Position numbers and translations under genes: made by a program | Notes under the pieces: generated by a model | Database searches by the model: none | Told to the model about the DNA's origin: nothing | The model's input: only the letters and a program-made list of their open reading frames with translations | In this document: positions 1-9,529 of the stretch, one piece after another | How the letters are laid out: each line of letters opens with the position of its first letter | How positions within the stretch are numbered: position 1 is the stretch's first letter | Assembly: GCA_964390335.1 (NCBI GenBank) | Contig: CAYMHU010000010.1 | Location: 1 to 64,000 of the forward strand | Length of the DNA stretch: 64,000 nt | Reading direction: 5' to 3' | Origin: Granulosicoccus sp964390335 | GTDB taxonomy: Bacteria; Pseudomonadota; Gammaproteobacteria; Granulosicoccales; Granulosicoccaceae

Positions 1-33
1 GAGGACAGAGCTGCCGTTCAAGAACCGGAATAA
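1..33 (+). CDS. Possible C-terminal tail of an upstream gene (partial)
   Basis: Frame 1 reads ten codons (EDRAAVQEPE) to a TAA at 31-33. The acidic, Pro/Ala-containing tail would suit the end of a protein convergent with the mutase gene that stops at 62. Ten codons cannot identify a product and chance is a real alternative. Confidence 0.2.
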   Translation, partial: EDRAAVQEPE

Positions 34-61
34 GTCGTAGACCGACCGGGGCACACACCAA

Positions 62-3000
62 TCACATACTCCGCCGATACTGCCCACCCACAGCAAACAT
101 CTCATCAGTCAACTGCCCAAGCGAACAATGCTCCGCTGCCTCTAACAAAGCGGCAAACACATTTTCACCGTTAATCGCCGCCTCACGAACACGCTGCAAA
201 GCCTCCGGCGCTTTATCCTTGTGCCGCTGATGAAAATCAGCCAAACGATCAATTTGATCCTGCTTCTCTTTATCACTGGAGCGAGCAAGTTCAATAACCG
301 GAGCTTCTTCGGCTTGCTCTGGCAAAAAGGTATTCACACCAATAATCGGCAATGACCCATCATGCTTACGGTGCTCGTACAACATCGATTCATCTTGAAT
401 TTTACCGCGTTGATAGCCAGTTTCCATTGCACCCAGCACACCGCCTCGTTCAGCTATACGCTCAAACTCCTGCAGCACAGCCTCCTCTACCAAGTCAGTG
501 AGTTCATCGATAATAAAACTACCCTGGTTGGGGTTTTCATTCTTGGCCAAACCCCACTCACGATTGATAACTAGTTGGATCGCAATGGCGCGACGTACCG
601 ATTCATCTGTTGGCGTCGTTATGGCCTCATCATACGCATTGGTATGTAAAGAATTACAGTTATCATAAATGGCGATCAGGGCTTGCAGTGTTGTGCGAAT
701 ATCGTTGAACGCCATCTCCTGCGCATGCAATGATCGACCACTGGTTTGGATGTGATATTTAAGCTTCTGACTACGCTCGTTAGCACCATAACGCTCGCGC
801 ATCGCTACGGCCCAAATCCGTCTGGCTACCCGGCCCATCACCGTGTATTCCGGGTCCATGCCATTACTAAAGAAAAACGATAAATTGGGTGCGAAGTCAT
901 TGATATCCATACCACGCGCCAAATAACTCTCAACGTAGGTAAAACCATTAGCAAGCGTGAACGCCAATTGACTAATCGGATTCGCTCCGGCTTCGGCAAT
1001 GTGATAACCCGATATCGACACGGAATAAAAATTACGAACGTTCTGCTCTACAAACCATTGCTGAATATCACCCATCATTTTTAAACTGAACTCAGTAGAG
1101 AAAAGACAAGTGTTTTGGCCTTGATCTTCTTTGAGTATGTCGGCCTGAACCGTACCGCGCACCTGGATGTAGGTTTGCGTTTTTATCTCTGCTAATTCAT
1201 CGTCTGTCGGTTTACGTTTATGCTCATCCTCGAATGCTTGTATTTTCTGTCGCACAGCCGTAATAAAATAGAACGCCAGTATCGTTGGCGCGGGACCGTT
1301 AATCGTCATCGATACGGACGTGCTTGGGTCGCACAAATCGAAACCATCATAAAGCGCTTGCATGTCTTCTACAGTGGCTATCGACACACCCGAATTACCT
1401 ACCTTGCCATAAATATCAGGCCGTACTGCCGGATCGTTTCCATATAGCGTTACCGAATCAAACGCAGTCGAGAGTCGTTTTGCAGGCGCATGTGCAGAGA
1501 GTTTTTTAAATCGTTTATTGGTTCTATGTGGCCCACCTTCTCCGGCAAACATGCGGGTTGGATCTTCGCCGCTGCGTTTGAACGGAAAAACACCGGCGGT
1601 AAACGGAAAATAGCCAGGCAGGTTTTCTCGCATAAGCCAAGTAAGTAAATCACCCTGGTCGGATAAACGCGGCAACGCTATCTTGGGTATGCGCGTGCCA
1701 GAGAGCGATTCACTGCACAGTGCTAATTCGCGACTTGCTCCACCTGCATTTACGTTTAGGCTGTCTTGCTTATAAGCCTCTTCAAGCGCCGGCCAACTAT
1801 CCAACAAAGCCCGTGCTTGCCCAGACAACATCGATTGCTTTTTATCAAGCAATGACGTGAGCGCTGACGTTGCATTGTCATCGTTGACTTCGGTCAATTG
1901 ATTCAGCGCACTGTTTAAATGCTGACACTCGCGCGCAACGCTTGCTTGCGCAGCAACAACCTGATGATAATCACGAACGGTTTCGGCGATTTCTGCCAGA
2001 TAGCGTTGCCGTTTAGCAGGGATAATGCTGGTTTTGGCTGTGCTGGCTGTTACCGATACTTGAGGCAACCTGCCGTCTTCTACCGGCATACCTTTGTCAA
2101 CCAAACAGCCTTTAACAGCATGATACAAGGCAGTAACACCATCATCGTTAAACAATGACGCAACAGTGCCATAAACCGGCATACTGTCTGTGGATTCTGT
2201 AAAAGCCTGTCGATTACGTTGCACTTGCTTGCGCACATCTCGTAACGCATCCTCACCACCTTTGCGTTCAAACTTGTTAATACACACCACATCGGCAAAG
2301 TCGAGCATGTCAATTTTTTCAAGTTGACTGGCCGCACCAAACTCGGGTGTCATTACATATAACGACACGTCACTGATGGACACAATACCTGCATCACCCT
2401 GCCCGATACCAGGCGTTTCAACAATAATCAAATCAACACCGGCAGATCGGCAGGCTGCAATCATCAACGGTAGAGAGTCCGGCACCTCACCTTGCGCATC
2501 TCGGGTTGCCAATGAGCGCATAAATATAAGTTCATGATTAATCGCATTCATGCGAATTCGATCACCAAGCAATGCCCCACCGGTTTTACGTCGCGAAGGA
2601 TCAATCGCTAACAGCGCAATGGAACGGTTATCGGATTGATCAAGCCGAAAGCGACGAATCAGCTCATCGGTTACCGATGACTTTCCCGCACCACCCGTGC
2701 CGGTGATACCCAAAACAGGTGCAAGATTGCTTTTCGCGTTGTCTATTAAACGCTGGCTTTGTGTATCGCTTAGAACCCTGTTTTCGATGCGGCTTAGTAA
2801 ACGCGCGAGCTTACTATGTTGCGTTTGGTCGAATGAACTTTGATCAAATAAACTAAGCGCTCGTGGCTCAAGCGGCAAAACATCATCTGTAGTGACTGCA
2901 GACCAACGCGCACGCGCTGTATTGATCATATGATCAATCATGCCTTGCAGTCCCATTGACTGACCATCCTGCACAGAATAAATATGCGCAACACCGTAGT

Positions 3001-3355
3001 TGTGCAAGCGATCGATTTCGTCCTGAATAATCACCCCGCCGCCGCCGCCAAAGACGCCAATATCCTCAGCACCGCGCTCACGCAGCGAATCGATCATGTA
3101 TTCAAAGAACTCGACATGCCCGCCCTGATAGCTGCTGATGGCAATACCATGCACATCTTCTTGAATAGCGGCGTCAACGATCTCTGCCACCGAGCGATTG
3201 TGCCCAAGGTGGATAACCTCAACACCTGAGCTTTGCAACATGCGTCGCATAATATTGATGGATGCATCGTGACCATCAAACAAACTGGCAGCGGTGACAA
3301 ACCGCAAATGAGATGGCGCTAAGGCCTTAGAAAGATCGGCTTGTGGGGTAGACAT
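62..3355 (-). CDS. icmF: Fused isobutyryl-CoA mutase (IcmF-type, B12-dependent)
   Basis: Adenosylcobalamin enzyme that interconverts isobutyryl-CoA and n-butyryl-CoA in the cytoplasm. Three parts are fused in the order known for IcmF: an N-terminal B12-binding domain (motif DGHDAS near residue 27, His29 being the likely cobalt ligand), a MeaB-like GTPase chaperone (P-loop GTGGAGKSS near residue 220), and a C-terminal mutase large-subunit barrel from about residue 560. At 1097 residues it has the family length. The start at 3355 (MSTPQ) is chosen because GAGGAG lies about 5 bases upstream; an in-frame ATG at 3376 has no such site. It diverges from a MerR gene across a palindrome, which suggests control by that regulator. 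Methylmalonyl-CoA mutase is less likely, since those normally lack the central GTPase. Confidence 0.93.
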   Translation of the reverse strand: MSTPQADLSKALAPSHLRFVTAASLFDGHDASINIMRRMLQSSGVEVIHLGHNRSVAEIVDAAIQEDVHGIAISSYQGGHVEFFEYMIDSLRERGAEDIGVFGGGGGVIIQDEIDRLHNYGVAHIYSVQDGQSMGLQGMIDHMINTARARWSAVTTDDVLPLEPRALSLFDQSSFDQTQHSKLARLLSRIENRVLSDTQSQRLIDNAKSNLAPVLGITGTGGAGKSSVTDELIRRFRLDQSDNRSIALLAIDPSRRKTGGALLGDRIRMNAINHELIFMRSLATRDAQGEVPDSLPLMIAACRSAGVDLIIVETPGIGQGDAGIVSISDVSLYVMTPEFGAASQLEKIDMLDFADVVCINKFERKGGEDALRDVRKQVQRNRQAFTESTDSMPVYGTVASLFNDDGVTALYHAVKGCLVDKGMPVEDGRLPQVSVTASTAKTSIIPAKRQRYLAEIAETVRDYHQVVAAQASVARECQHLNSALNQLTEVNDDNATSALTSLLDKKQSMLSGQARALLDSWPALEEAYKQDSLNVNAGGASRELALCSESLSGTRIPKIALPRLSDQGDLLTWLMRENLPGYFPFTAGVFPFKRSGEDPTRMFAGEGGPHRTNKRFKKLSAHAPAKRLSTAFDSVTLYGNDPAVRPDIYGKVGNSGVSIATVEDMQALYDGFDLCDPSTSVSMTINGPAPTILAFYFITAVRQKIQAFEDEHKRKPTDDELAEIKTQTYIQVRGTVQADILKEDQGQNTCLFSTEFSLKMMGDIQQWFVEQNVRNFYSVSISGYHIAEAGANPISQLAFTLANGFTYVESYLARGMDINDFAPNLSFFFSNGMDPEYTVMGRVARRIWAVAMRERYGANERSQKLKYHIQTSGRSLHAQEMAFNDIRTTLQALIAIYDNCNSLHTNAYDEAITTPTDESVRRAIAIQLVINREWGLAKNENPNQGSFIIDELTDLVEEAVLQEFERIAERGGVLGAMETGYQRGKIQDESMLYEHRKHDGSLPIIGVNTFLPEQAEEAPVIELARSSDKEKQDQIDRLADFHQRHKDKAPEALQRVREAAINGENVFAALLEAAEHCSLGQLTDEMFAVGGQYRRSM

Positions 3356-3383
3356 TGACTTCTCCTCTATAAGCACATTATGA

Positions 3384-3405
3384 TTGACGTTTACGTTAAC
3401 GTCAA
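3384..3405. promoter_or_regulatory. Palindromic operator, probable MerR-family (LiuR-like) site
   Basis: TTGACGTT (3384-3391) and AACGTCAA (3398-3405) are perfect 8-bp inverted arms around 6 bp. The inner 16-mer TTTACGTTAACGTCAA is a near-palindrome of the spacing bound by MerR dimers. It sits between the divergent starts of icmF (3355) and the MerR gene (3420), so it could control both. Binding by this regulator is inferred. Confidence 0.7.
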
Positions 3406-3419
3406 CTTGTGATTGCCTG

Positions 3420-3839
3420 ATGAGCGCAAACGAAGCCGACCAGCAAACCTACACCATTACCGAGCTTGCGCGCGAATTTGATATCACCACGCGCACGATT
3501 CGTTTTTATGAAGATAAGCAGCTGCTCACACCAAAGCGACGTGGGCAACAGCGCATCTATTCACGCACAGACCGTACTCGATTAAAACTGGTACTGCGAG
3601 GCAAACGTTTAGGCTGGCCTTTGGATGACATACGCGAGATGATTTATATGTATGACACCCCCGGCGGCGAGGAAAAACAATTGCTGGTGATGATCGACAA
3701 GATAAAACAAAGCCGCGAAGCACTGCTACAACAGCAAAACGATATCGCTTTGGCTTTAAGTGAGTTTGACGAAATTGAGCAACGTTGTGAAAACCAACTG
3801 GCTGCGTTGCAGCACACCTCAACTGGCACCTTAGGCTAA
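3420..3839 (+). CDS. MerR-family transcriptional regulator (LiuR-like)
   Basis: Dimeric DNA-binding regulator of 139 residues. The N-terminal winged HTH is clear (YTITELAREFDITTRTIRFY, then a wing GQQRIYSRTD), followed by RLKLVLRGKRLGWPLDDIREM and a long C-terminal helix with many Gln/Glu/Leu for dimerisation. There is no C-terminal metal-binding cysteine pattern, so it resembles the branched-chain/fatty-acid regulators (LiuR group) rather than metal sensors. The ATG at 3420 is preferred because the longer frame begins inside the palindrome at 3384. Acyl-CoA genes follow at once and icmF diverges, so it probably senses an acyl-CoA or related metabolite and controls both directions. Confidence 0.88.
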   Translation: MSANEADQQTYTITELAREFDITTRTIRFYEDKQLLTPKRRGQQRIYSRTDRTRLKLVLRGKRLGWPLDDIREMIYMYDTPGGEEKQLLVMIDKIKQSREALLQQQNDIALALSEFDEIEQRCENQLAALQHTSTGTLG

Positions 3840-3847
3840 TACATATT

Positions 3848-5041
3848 ATGCAAACATCAAGCGATCCCATTGTTATCGTCAATGGTTCCCGCACACCAAT
3901 GGGTGGTTTCCAGGGCGACCTTAGTAGCGTTACCGCGCCTGCATTAGGCGCTCGCAGCATCGCAGGCGCGTTAGAAAAATCCGGTATCGCACCCGAGGAC
4001 ATAGACGAAGTCATCATGGGTTGTGTTTTGCCTGCAGGAATGGGGCAAGCGCCCGCAAGGCAAGCGTCACTGGGCGCTGGTATTCCCTTGGGTACGCACT
4101 GCACTACGATCAATAAAATGTGTGGCTCAGGCATGAAAGCCGTGATGTTTGCACATGATCTATTAGCCGCCGGTAGCGTTAACACAATGGTAGCTGGTGG
4201 CTTAGAAAGCATGAGTAACGCTCCCTATTTGTTACCCAAGGCGCGAACCGGCCTACGCATGGGACACAGCGCTGTGCAAGATCACATGTTTATCGATGGC
4301 TTAGAAGATGTCTATGAACCCGGTAGGCTCATGGGCAGTTTTGCCGAGCAAACTGCACAGCATTATCAATTTACACGTGAACAACAAGATGAATTTGCGA
4401 TTAGATCATTAACCCGCGCACGCAACGCTATTGACGATGGCACCTTTAAAAAAGAGATAACCACTGTCGATGTAAAAACTCGCAAAGGCAGCACAACAAT
4501 AGACAGCGATGAACAACCGCACAAAGCCAACCTTGAGCGAATTCCTACGCTACGTCCCGCGTTTGACAAAGAAGGCACAGTCACAGCAGCGAACTCGAGT
4601 TCAATATCAGATGGTGCGGCTGCACTGGTCATGATGCGACAATCAGAGTGTGAAAAACGCGGCTTAACACCGGTAGCACGCATCACCGCACACAGCAGCC
4701 ATGCACACGAGCCTGCCTGGTTCACCACGGCACCGGTCAGCGCCATTGAAAAACTGTTGGCAAAGCTGGATAAAAAAGCCAATGACTTCGATTTATATGA
4801 GATCAACGAAGCGTTCGCTGTAGTAACGATGGCAGCCGTTCACGATTTGGGACTTGACGGTGACAGAGTCAATGTTCATGGCGGTGCCTGCGCGCTGGGA
4901 CATCCCGTTGGTGCCTCTGGTGCACGCATTATTGTTACCTTGATTAATGCACTGCAAAAGTATGATCTTAAAACAGGCATTGCGTCCCTTTGCATAGGTG
5001 GTGGCGAAGCAACCGCAGTCGCAGTCGAGCGATTAACTTAA
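3848..5041 (+). CDS. Acetyl-CoA C-acyltransferase (thiolase)
   Basis: Biosynthetic/degradative thiolase of 397 residues that condenses or cleaves acetyl-CoA and acyl-CoA. The nucleophilic Cys92 lies in NKMCGSGMKAV, the active-site His352 in GHPVGASGARI and the second catalytic Cys382 in SLCIGGGEA, so all catalytic residues are present. It follows the MerR gene by 8 bases and its stop overlaps the next start (TAATG at 5039-5043), which indicates translational coupling. The likely role is the last step of acyl-CoA degradation or acetoacetyl-CoA turnover. Chain-length preference cannot be read from sequence. Confidence 0.93.
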   Translation: MQTSSDPIVIVNGSRTPMGGFQGDLSSVTAPALGARSIAGALEKSGIAPEDIDEVIMGCVLPAGMGQAPARQASLGAGIPLGTHCTTINKMCGSGMKAVMFAHDLLAAGSVNTMVAGGLESMSNAPYLLPKARTGLRMGHSAVQDHMFIDGLEDVYEPGRLMGSFAEQTAQHYQFTREQQDEFAIRSLTRARNAIDDGTFKKEITTVDVKTRKGSTTIDSDEQPHKANLERIPTLRPAFDKEGTVTAANSSSISDGAAALVMMRQSECEKRGLTPVARITAHSSHAHEPAWFTTAPVSAIEKLLAKLDKKANDFDLYEINEAFAVVTMAAVHDLGLDGDRVNVHGGACALGHPVGASGARIIVTLINALQKYDLKTGIASLCIGGGEATAVAVERLT

Positions 5042-6171
5042 TGAATCTTACTGAAGAACAGGAACTCATACGTAACACTGCACGAGACTTCGCAACCAAC
5101 GAGCTAGCGCCTACCGCAGCCGAGCGTGATCAGCAGGCAAGCTTCCCTGCAGATGCGCTAAAGCAAATGGGTGAACTGGGTATGATGGGCATGCTGTTAC
5201 CAGAGCAATATGGCGGTGTTGACGCCGACCATGTCGCGTTTGCGTTGGCTTTAGAGGAAATCGCCGCAGGTGATGGCGCTTGCTCGACCATCATGAGCGT
5301 ACATAACTCCGTTGCGTGTATGCCCATCTACAAATTTGGCACAGACGAACAAAAACAACGTTGGTTACCTGATATGTCCAGCGGCAAGCTGCTGGGTGCG
5401 TTTGCATTAACGGAACCTGGTGCAGGCTCTGACGCCAGCGCTATCACCACCAAAGCAACGAAAACAGCCAACGGCTACCAGATTAACGGCGTTAAACAAT
5501 TTATCACGTCAGGCAAGAATGCTGATGTGGCTATCGTTTTTGCGCGCACAGATGAAGGTAAAAGAGGCATCTCCGCCTTTATCGTTGATACAACAAACCC
5601 GGGCTACGTTGTTAGCAGTGTTGAAGCGAAGCACGGCCAGCGCAGTTCAGACACCTGCCAAATCACGCTGGATAAACTTGAACTCAGCCAAGACAATCTA
5701 CTCGGGGCCGAAGGTGACGGTTATCGCATCGCCTTGAGTAATCTCGAAGGTGGCAGAATCGGGATTGCCGCGCAGGCAGTCGGCATGGCCAAAGCAGCTT
5801 ATAACCACGCCTTGGAGTATGCTAAAACGCGCAGCGCATTTAACGCCCCCATCATTGAACATCAAGCCATTGCGTTTAAACTTGCCGATATGGCAACTAA
5901 GATTCAGGCTGCAAGGCTCATGATATTGAACGCCGCACAACTACGTGACCAAAACAAACCTTGCTTGCAAGATGCCTCCATGGCCAAACTGTTTGCCAGC
6001 GAAATGGCTGAAGCGGTATGCTCTGATGCCATTCAAATACACGGCGGCTATGGCTACCTGCAAGACTATCCCGTTGAAAGAATCGCCAGAGATGTGCGAG
6101 TGTGTTCGCTTTACGAAGGCACTTCTGAGATTCAACGCTTGGTTATTAGCCGCAACCTGGAACCGCAATGA
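5041..6171 (+). CDS. Acyl-CoA dehydrogenase (short/branched-chain type)
   Basis: FAD enzyme of 376 residues that introduces the alpha-beta double bond into acyl-CoA and passes electrons to ETF. The signature ALTEPGAGSDAS and the C-terminal IHGGYGYLQDYPVERIARD are present. The likely catalytic base is Glu359 in YEGTSEIQR, the position used by short-chain (butyryl- and isobutyryl-type) enzymes. The start at 5041 overlaps the thiolase stop by one base; an upstream in-frame ATG at 4990 lies inside thiolase and is rejected. Next to IcmF, butyryl- or isobutyryl-CoA are plausible substrates (inference). Confidence 0.93.
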   Translation: MNLTEEQELIRNTARDFATNELAPTAAERDQQASFPADALKQMGELGMMGMLLPEQYGGVDADHVAFALALEEIAAGDGACSTIMSVHNSVACMPIYKFGTDEQKQRWLPDMSSGKLLGAFALTEPGAGSDASAITTKATKTANGYQINGVKQFITSGKNADVAIVFARTDEGKRGISAFIVDTTNPGYVVSSVEAKHGQRSSDTCQITLDKLELSQDNLLGAEGDGYRIALSNLEGGRIGIAAQAVGMAKAAYNHALEYAKTRSAFNAPIIEHQAIAFKLADMATKIQAARLMILNAAQLRDQNKPCLQDASMAKLFASEMAEAVCSDAIQIHGGYGYLQDYPVERIARDVRVCSLYEGTSEIQRLVISRNLEPQ

Positions 6172-6785
6172 TAAACAAAGCCATCGATTTTTATTTCGAT
6201 TTTTCCTCGCCCTACGGCTATCTTGCGAGTACACGCATCGAAGCCATTGCCGCGAAGCATCAATTGGTCGTGAATTGGCACCCGATATTACTTGGCGCTA
6301 TTTTCAAAGTGTCCAAACAAGCACCACTGACCAGTTTCCCGTTAAAAGGCGATTATTCGTTGAAGGATTTTGAACGCTCTGCACGGGAGCACCAAACGCC
6401 ATACAATCCACCTAACCCGTTTCCTGTCGCGGCTATTGCAGTTAGTCGAGCTTTCTACTGGATACACGAAAATACCAATCCCGAAATCTCAAGCTTGAGC
6501 GATCGCTTTGTTCATGCCGTGTTTAAAGCGTACTACGTGGATGGGCACGATATTTCAAAACCGGAGGTTGTTGCTAACATCGCCAGCTCTCTGGGTTTAG
6601 ATACAGCCGTTTTAGCAGAAGCGTTGGGCCAGCAGGTTGTGAAAGATCGGCTCAAACAGGCAGTGGACGATGCGATTACTCGTGGCGTGTTTGGCTCACC
6701 CATGATGTTTGTTGATCAAGAACCTTTCTGGGGTAATGATCGTCTTGAACAACTGGACCGCTGGATACAAAAAGGCGGTTGGTAA
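6168..6785 (+). CDS. 2-hydroxychromene-2-carboxylate isomerase family (DsbA-fold) protein
   Basis: 205-residue member of the DsbA/HCCA-isomerase family, a thioredoxin fold with a helical insert. It begins FYFDFSSPYGYLASTRIE, where a Ser-Pro replaces the redox CxxC, as in glutathione-dependent isomerases. The C-terminal GVFGSPMMFVDQEPFWGNDRL is typical of the family. ATG at 6168 overlaps the dehydrogenase stop (ATGA), so it belongs to the same operon. Its role here is unclear: homologues isomerise aromatic ring-cleavage intermediates with glutathione, but no aromatic pathway is nearby, so a glutathione-linked step on an unsaturated acyl intermediate is only a guess. Confidence 0.85.
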   Translation: MINKAIDFYFDFSSPYGYLASTRIEAIAAKHQLVVNWHPILLGAIFKVSKQAPLTSFPLKGDYSLKDFERSAREHQTPYNPPNPFPVAAIAVSRAFYWIHENTNPEISSLSDRFVHAVFKAYYVDGHDISKPEVVANIASSLGLDTAVLAEALGQQVVKDRLKQAVDDAITRGVFGSPMMFVDQEPFWGNDRLEQLDRWIQKGGW

Positions 6786-6857
6786 TGACAACCCGACACC
6801 AAAACGCATACTACGCTACGCGTTGGCCATCAACCAAATAAAGCGGCATCAAAATCG

Positions 6858-7637
6858 ATGAATAAATGGGCTCTGACAAACGATGATCGCGGCGTGTATA
6901 CGCTTACCATTACGCGCGAGGCACAACGTAATGCACTTGATCTCGATCTGATAAAAGGTGTGACCGACGTCGTCAACGGGCTAAGAGATAACTGCCGCCT
7001 CTTAATCCTGGCCTCAGCAGGCGATATCTTTTGCGCAGGAGCCGATATCAATTGGATGAAAGATTCGGCAACGCTCTCGGAAGAGCAAAATATCGAAGAT
7101 GCGAACACATTTGCCGCCATGTTAAAAACTTTAGATCAAGCGCCGTTTCCCACCATTGCTCGAATTCAGGGAGCAGCGCTGGGTGGCGGTGTTGGATTAG
7201 CGAGTTGTTGTGATGTTGTGGTGGCCGCAGAAGCAGCACAATTCGCGCTATCCGAAGTTCGTTTAGGCATTATTCCGGCAACCATCAGCCCCTATGTCAT
7301 CAATGCTATTGGCGCCCGCGCAGCACGGCGTTACTTTCAAAGTGCAGAACGCTTTGATGCAATACGCGCGTTCGAGATTGGTTTAGTACACGAAATATGT
7401 GCAATCGATCAACTGGATAGCGCTATCGAAAAAATCGTTTCTGCCATGCTGCTTTGCGGCCCCTATGCTCAATCACAGGCAAAAAAACTGGTACGCGATA
7501 TGGCGACACAAGGCCATGACGCCAATCTGATCGATTCACTGGGCAATCGACTGGCTGAAATACGCACTGGTGAAGAAGCGCAGGAGGGTTTTGCCGCATT
7601 TTTACAAAAACGCAATGCCAACTGGGTACCAAATTAG
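6858..7637 (+). CDS. Enoyl-CoA hydratase/isomerase, methylglutaconyl-CoA hydratase-like
   Basis: Crotonase-fold enzyme of 259 residues. The oxyanion-hole segments FCAGADINWMKD and QGAALGGGVGLASCCD are intact, followed by ALSEVRLGIIPATISPYVI. The GADxNWMK form and the SEVRLGxIPA block are characteristic of the methylglutaconyl-CoA hydratase (LiuC) branch used in leucine and isovalerate degradation. It closes the acyl-CoA cluster after a 72-base gap. No methylcrotonyl-CoA carboxylase or HMG-CoA lyase is in the window, so the complete leucine route is not shown and another 2-enoyl-CoA may be the substrate. Confidence 0.9.
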   Translation: MNKWALTNDDRGVYTLTITREAQRNALDLDLIKGVTDVVNGLRDNCRLLILASAGDIFCAGADINWMKDSATLSEEQNIEDANTFAAMLKTLDQAPFPTIARIQGAALGGGVGLASCCDVVVAAEAAQFALSEVRLGIIPATISPYVINAIGARAARRYFQSAERFDAIRAFEIGLVHEICAIDQLDSAIEKIVSAMLLCGPYAQSQAKKLVRDMATQGHDANLIDSLGNRLAEIRTGEEAQEGFAAFLQKRNANWVPN

Positions 7638-7717
7638 GGCTCTTTCTAAAATAATTAACCCCGTTTTTGCGCTCGCACCGTTCTACCCCTTGAGTACCAT
7701 CAACTTAAGGACACAAC

Positions 7718-9523
7718 ATGCACAATCGAAAACCCGCAAAATTGGTTTCCACCACATCAGTCTCGCTATTTATTGCGTTAGTCGGATGTTCAACCGACCA
7801 AAGCCACCCAGCCACGGGTACACCCTCATCCCCGGTATTACATGAGCAACATGCATTGATCGAAATGATGCCCGAAGTGGCGGACGCTATTGCAGTCGCA
7901 GAACACGATGGTACGCATCTAAACCAATCAATTAACACAGTCCAGCGACCATCGAGTGCGGTCCGGTCCGCAGCGCAAGTAAAAACTCGGGCAAAGGTTT
8001 TACCAAGGCATAACGTGGTAGCTGGACAGGATTCGATCCCACACCAAAAACCGAACACCGAAAAATATCAATCCATTAACACCAGTCCCGTTATACAGGT
8101 CGCGTCGCAATCAACTTCCACTTTTAGTATCGATGTTGATACGGGTGCTTACGCCAACGTTAGGCGCATGCTGGGTTCTGCTAACTTGCCACCCCATGAT
8201 GCGGTTCGTATAGAAGAGCTCATTAACTATTTTTCCTACGACTACCCTGTTCCGGTTTCAACAGAGATGCCATTTAGCATTAACACTGAGCTATCAAGCA
8301 CGCCTTGGAACCCTAACACCAAACTGCTGCATATCGGATTAAAGGGTTATGAAGTGAATCCCGAAGAACGACCAGCGGCCAATCTCGTCTTTTTGATCGA
8401 CGTATCCGGCTCAATGGCGGCACCGAATAAACTGGGTTTACTCAAATCATCCATCCAAATGTTAAGCAATGACTTAACCAAGAATGATCGCGTGAGCATT
8501 GTGGTTTATGCGGGTGCATCCGGCGTGGTACTAGAACCAACAGCCGGTAACAACACCCGGAAAATAGCAACCGCATTGAATAGCCTGCAAGCGGGTGGTT
8601 CAACAAACGGCGAAGCGGGTATCGAACTCGCGTATAGCATGGCTGAGCAAAGCCTTACTGACAACAGTATTAACAGAATCATTCTGGCAACAGATGGCGA
8701 CTTCAATGTTGGATTGCGTGACATTGATAAGTTGAAAACCCTAATTGAACAAAAACGCCAATCCGGGATTGCGTTGACTACATTGGGTTTCGGCTCCGGC
8801 AACTATAACGATTACTTAATGGAACAGCTTGCGAACGTGGGTAACGGCAGCTACGCCTATATCGATACCTTGAACGAAGCCAGAAAAGTACTCAGTCATG
8901 AGATCACCTCTACCCTGCTCACCATTGCCAAGGACGTAAAAATTCAGGTGGAGTTTAACCCGACGCACGTCAGCGAATATAGACTACTGGGTTATGTAAA
9001 CAGACAATTGGCCAATGAGGACTTTGCCAATGACAAGGTAGACGCCGGAGAAATTGGTGCTGGCCATACGGTCACTGCGTTGTATGAAATTGCACTCACC
9101 GGAGATGGCGGCGAATGGCATAGTCCGTCAAAGTACCAACCAGCGAATCATGGCTTGCCAGAATCAACCGAAATTGCTGAGCTTCGACTACGCTATAAAC
9201 AACCGGATACAGAAAAGAGCTTACTGGTGTCACAGGTAATACAACGCGATAGCGTTCAGCAATCATTAAGCAATACAAGCGATAACTTCCGTTTTTCAGC
9301 CGCTGTCGCAGGCTTCGGCCAATTGTTGCGCAATAACAAATACCTGATCGATTTCGATTACGATGACGTGGCAGAGCTGGCACGGCAGGCCCGTGGCGAG
9401 GACCGTTTTGGTTATCGCGCGGAGTTTATAAGCCTGGTAGAGCTTGCAAACAGTTTAAAACAGCAACATCAAGCTGGCGTCACTGGCGAGATCATTAACC
9501 ATACAGATGAATCCGAAGGCTAA
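7718..9523 (+). CDS. YfbK-type von Willebrand factor A lipoprotein
   Basis: 601-residue predicted lipoprotein: the signal peptide ends in the lipobox LVGC and AAGGA lies just upstream of the ATG. About 110 low-complexity residues precede the vWF_N-like block (STFSIDVDTGAYANVRRML), then the vWA domain with MIDAS motif DVSGSM (Asp228) and ILATDGDFNVG, then a C-terminal DUF3520-like region ending FGYRAEFISLVELA. vWA domains bind protein partners through a metal ion; the role of YfbK proteins is poorly known. It is followed after 6 bases by an ECF sigma factor, an arrangement that points to a cell-envelope signalling module. Confidence 0.9.
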   Translation: MHNRKPAKLVSTTSVSLFIALVGCSTDQSHPATGTPSSPVLHEQHALIEMMPEVADAIAVAEHDGTHLNQSINTVQRPSSAVRSAAQVKTRAKVLPRHNVVAGQDSIPHQKPNTEKYQSINTSPVIQVASQSTSTFSIDVDTGAYANVRRMLGSANLPPHDAVRIEELINYFSYDYPVPVSTEMPFSINTELSSTPWNPNTKLLHIGLKGYEVNPEERPAANLVFLIDVSGSMAAPNKLGLLKSSIQMLSNDLTKNDRVSIVVYAGASGVVLEPTAGNNTRKIATALNSLQAGGSTNGEAGIELAYSMAEQSLTDNSINRIILATDGDFNVGLRDIDKLKTLIEQKRQSGIALTTLGFGSGNYNDYLMEQLANVGNGSYAYIDTLNEARKVLSHEITSTLLTIAKDVKIQVEFNPTHVSEYRLLGYVNRQLANEDFANDKVDAGEIGAGHTVTALYEIALTGDGGEWHSPSKYQPANHGLPESTEIAELRLRYKQPDTEKSLLVSQVIQRDSVQQSLSNTSDNFRFSAAVAGFGQLLRNNKYLIDFDYDDVAELARQARGEDRFGYRAEFISLVELANSLKQQHQAGVTGEIINHTDESEG

Positions 9524-9529
9524 GCAGCA

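Noticed and set aside
3526..4212. 228-codon open frame on the minus strand across the MerR and thiolase genes
   Set aside because: It is antisense to two well-recognised genes, has no family-like motif and an odd Cys/Pro-rich composition.
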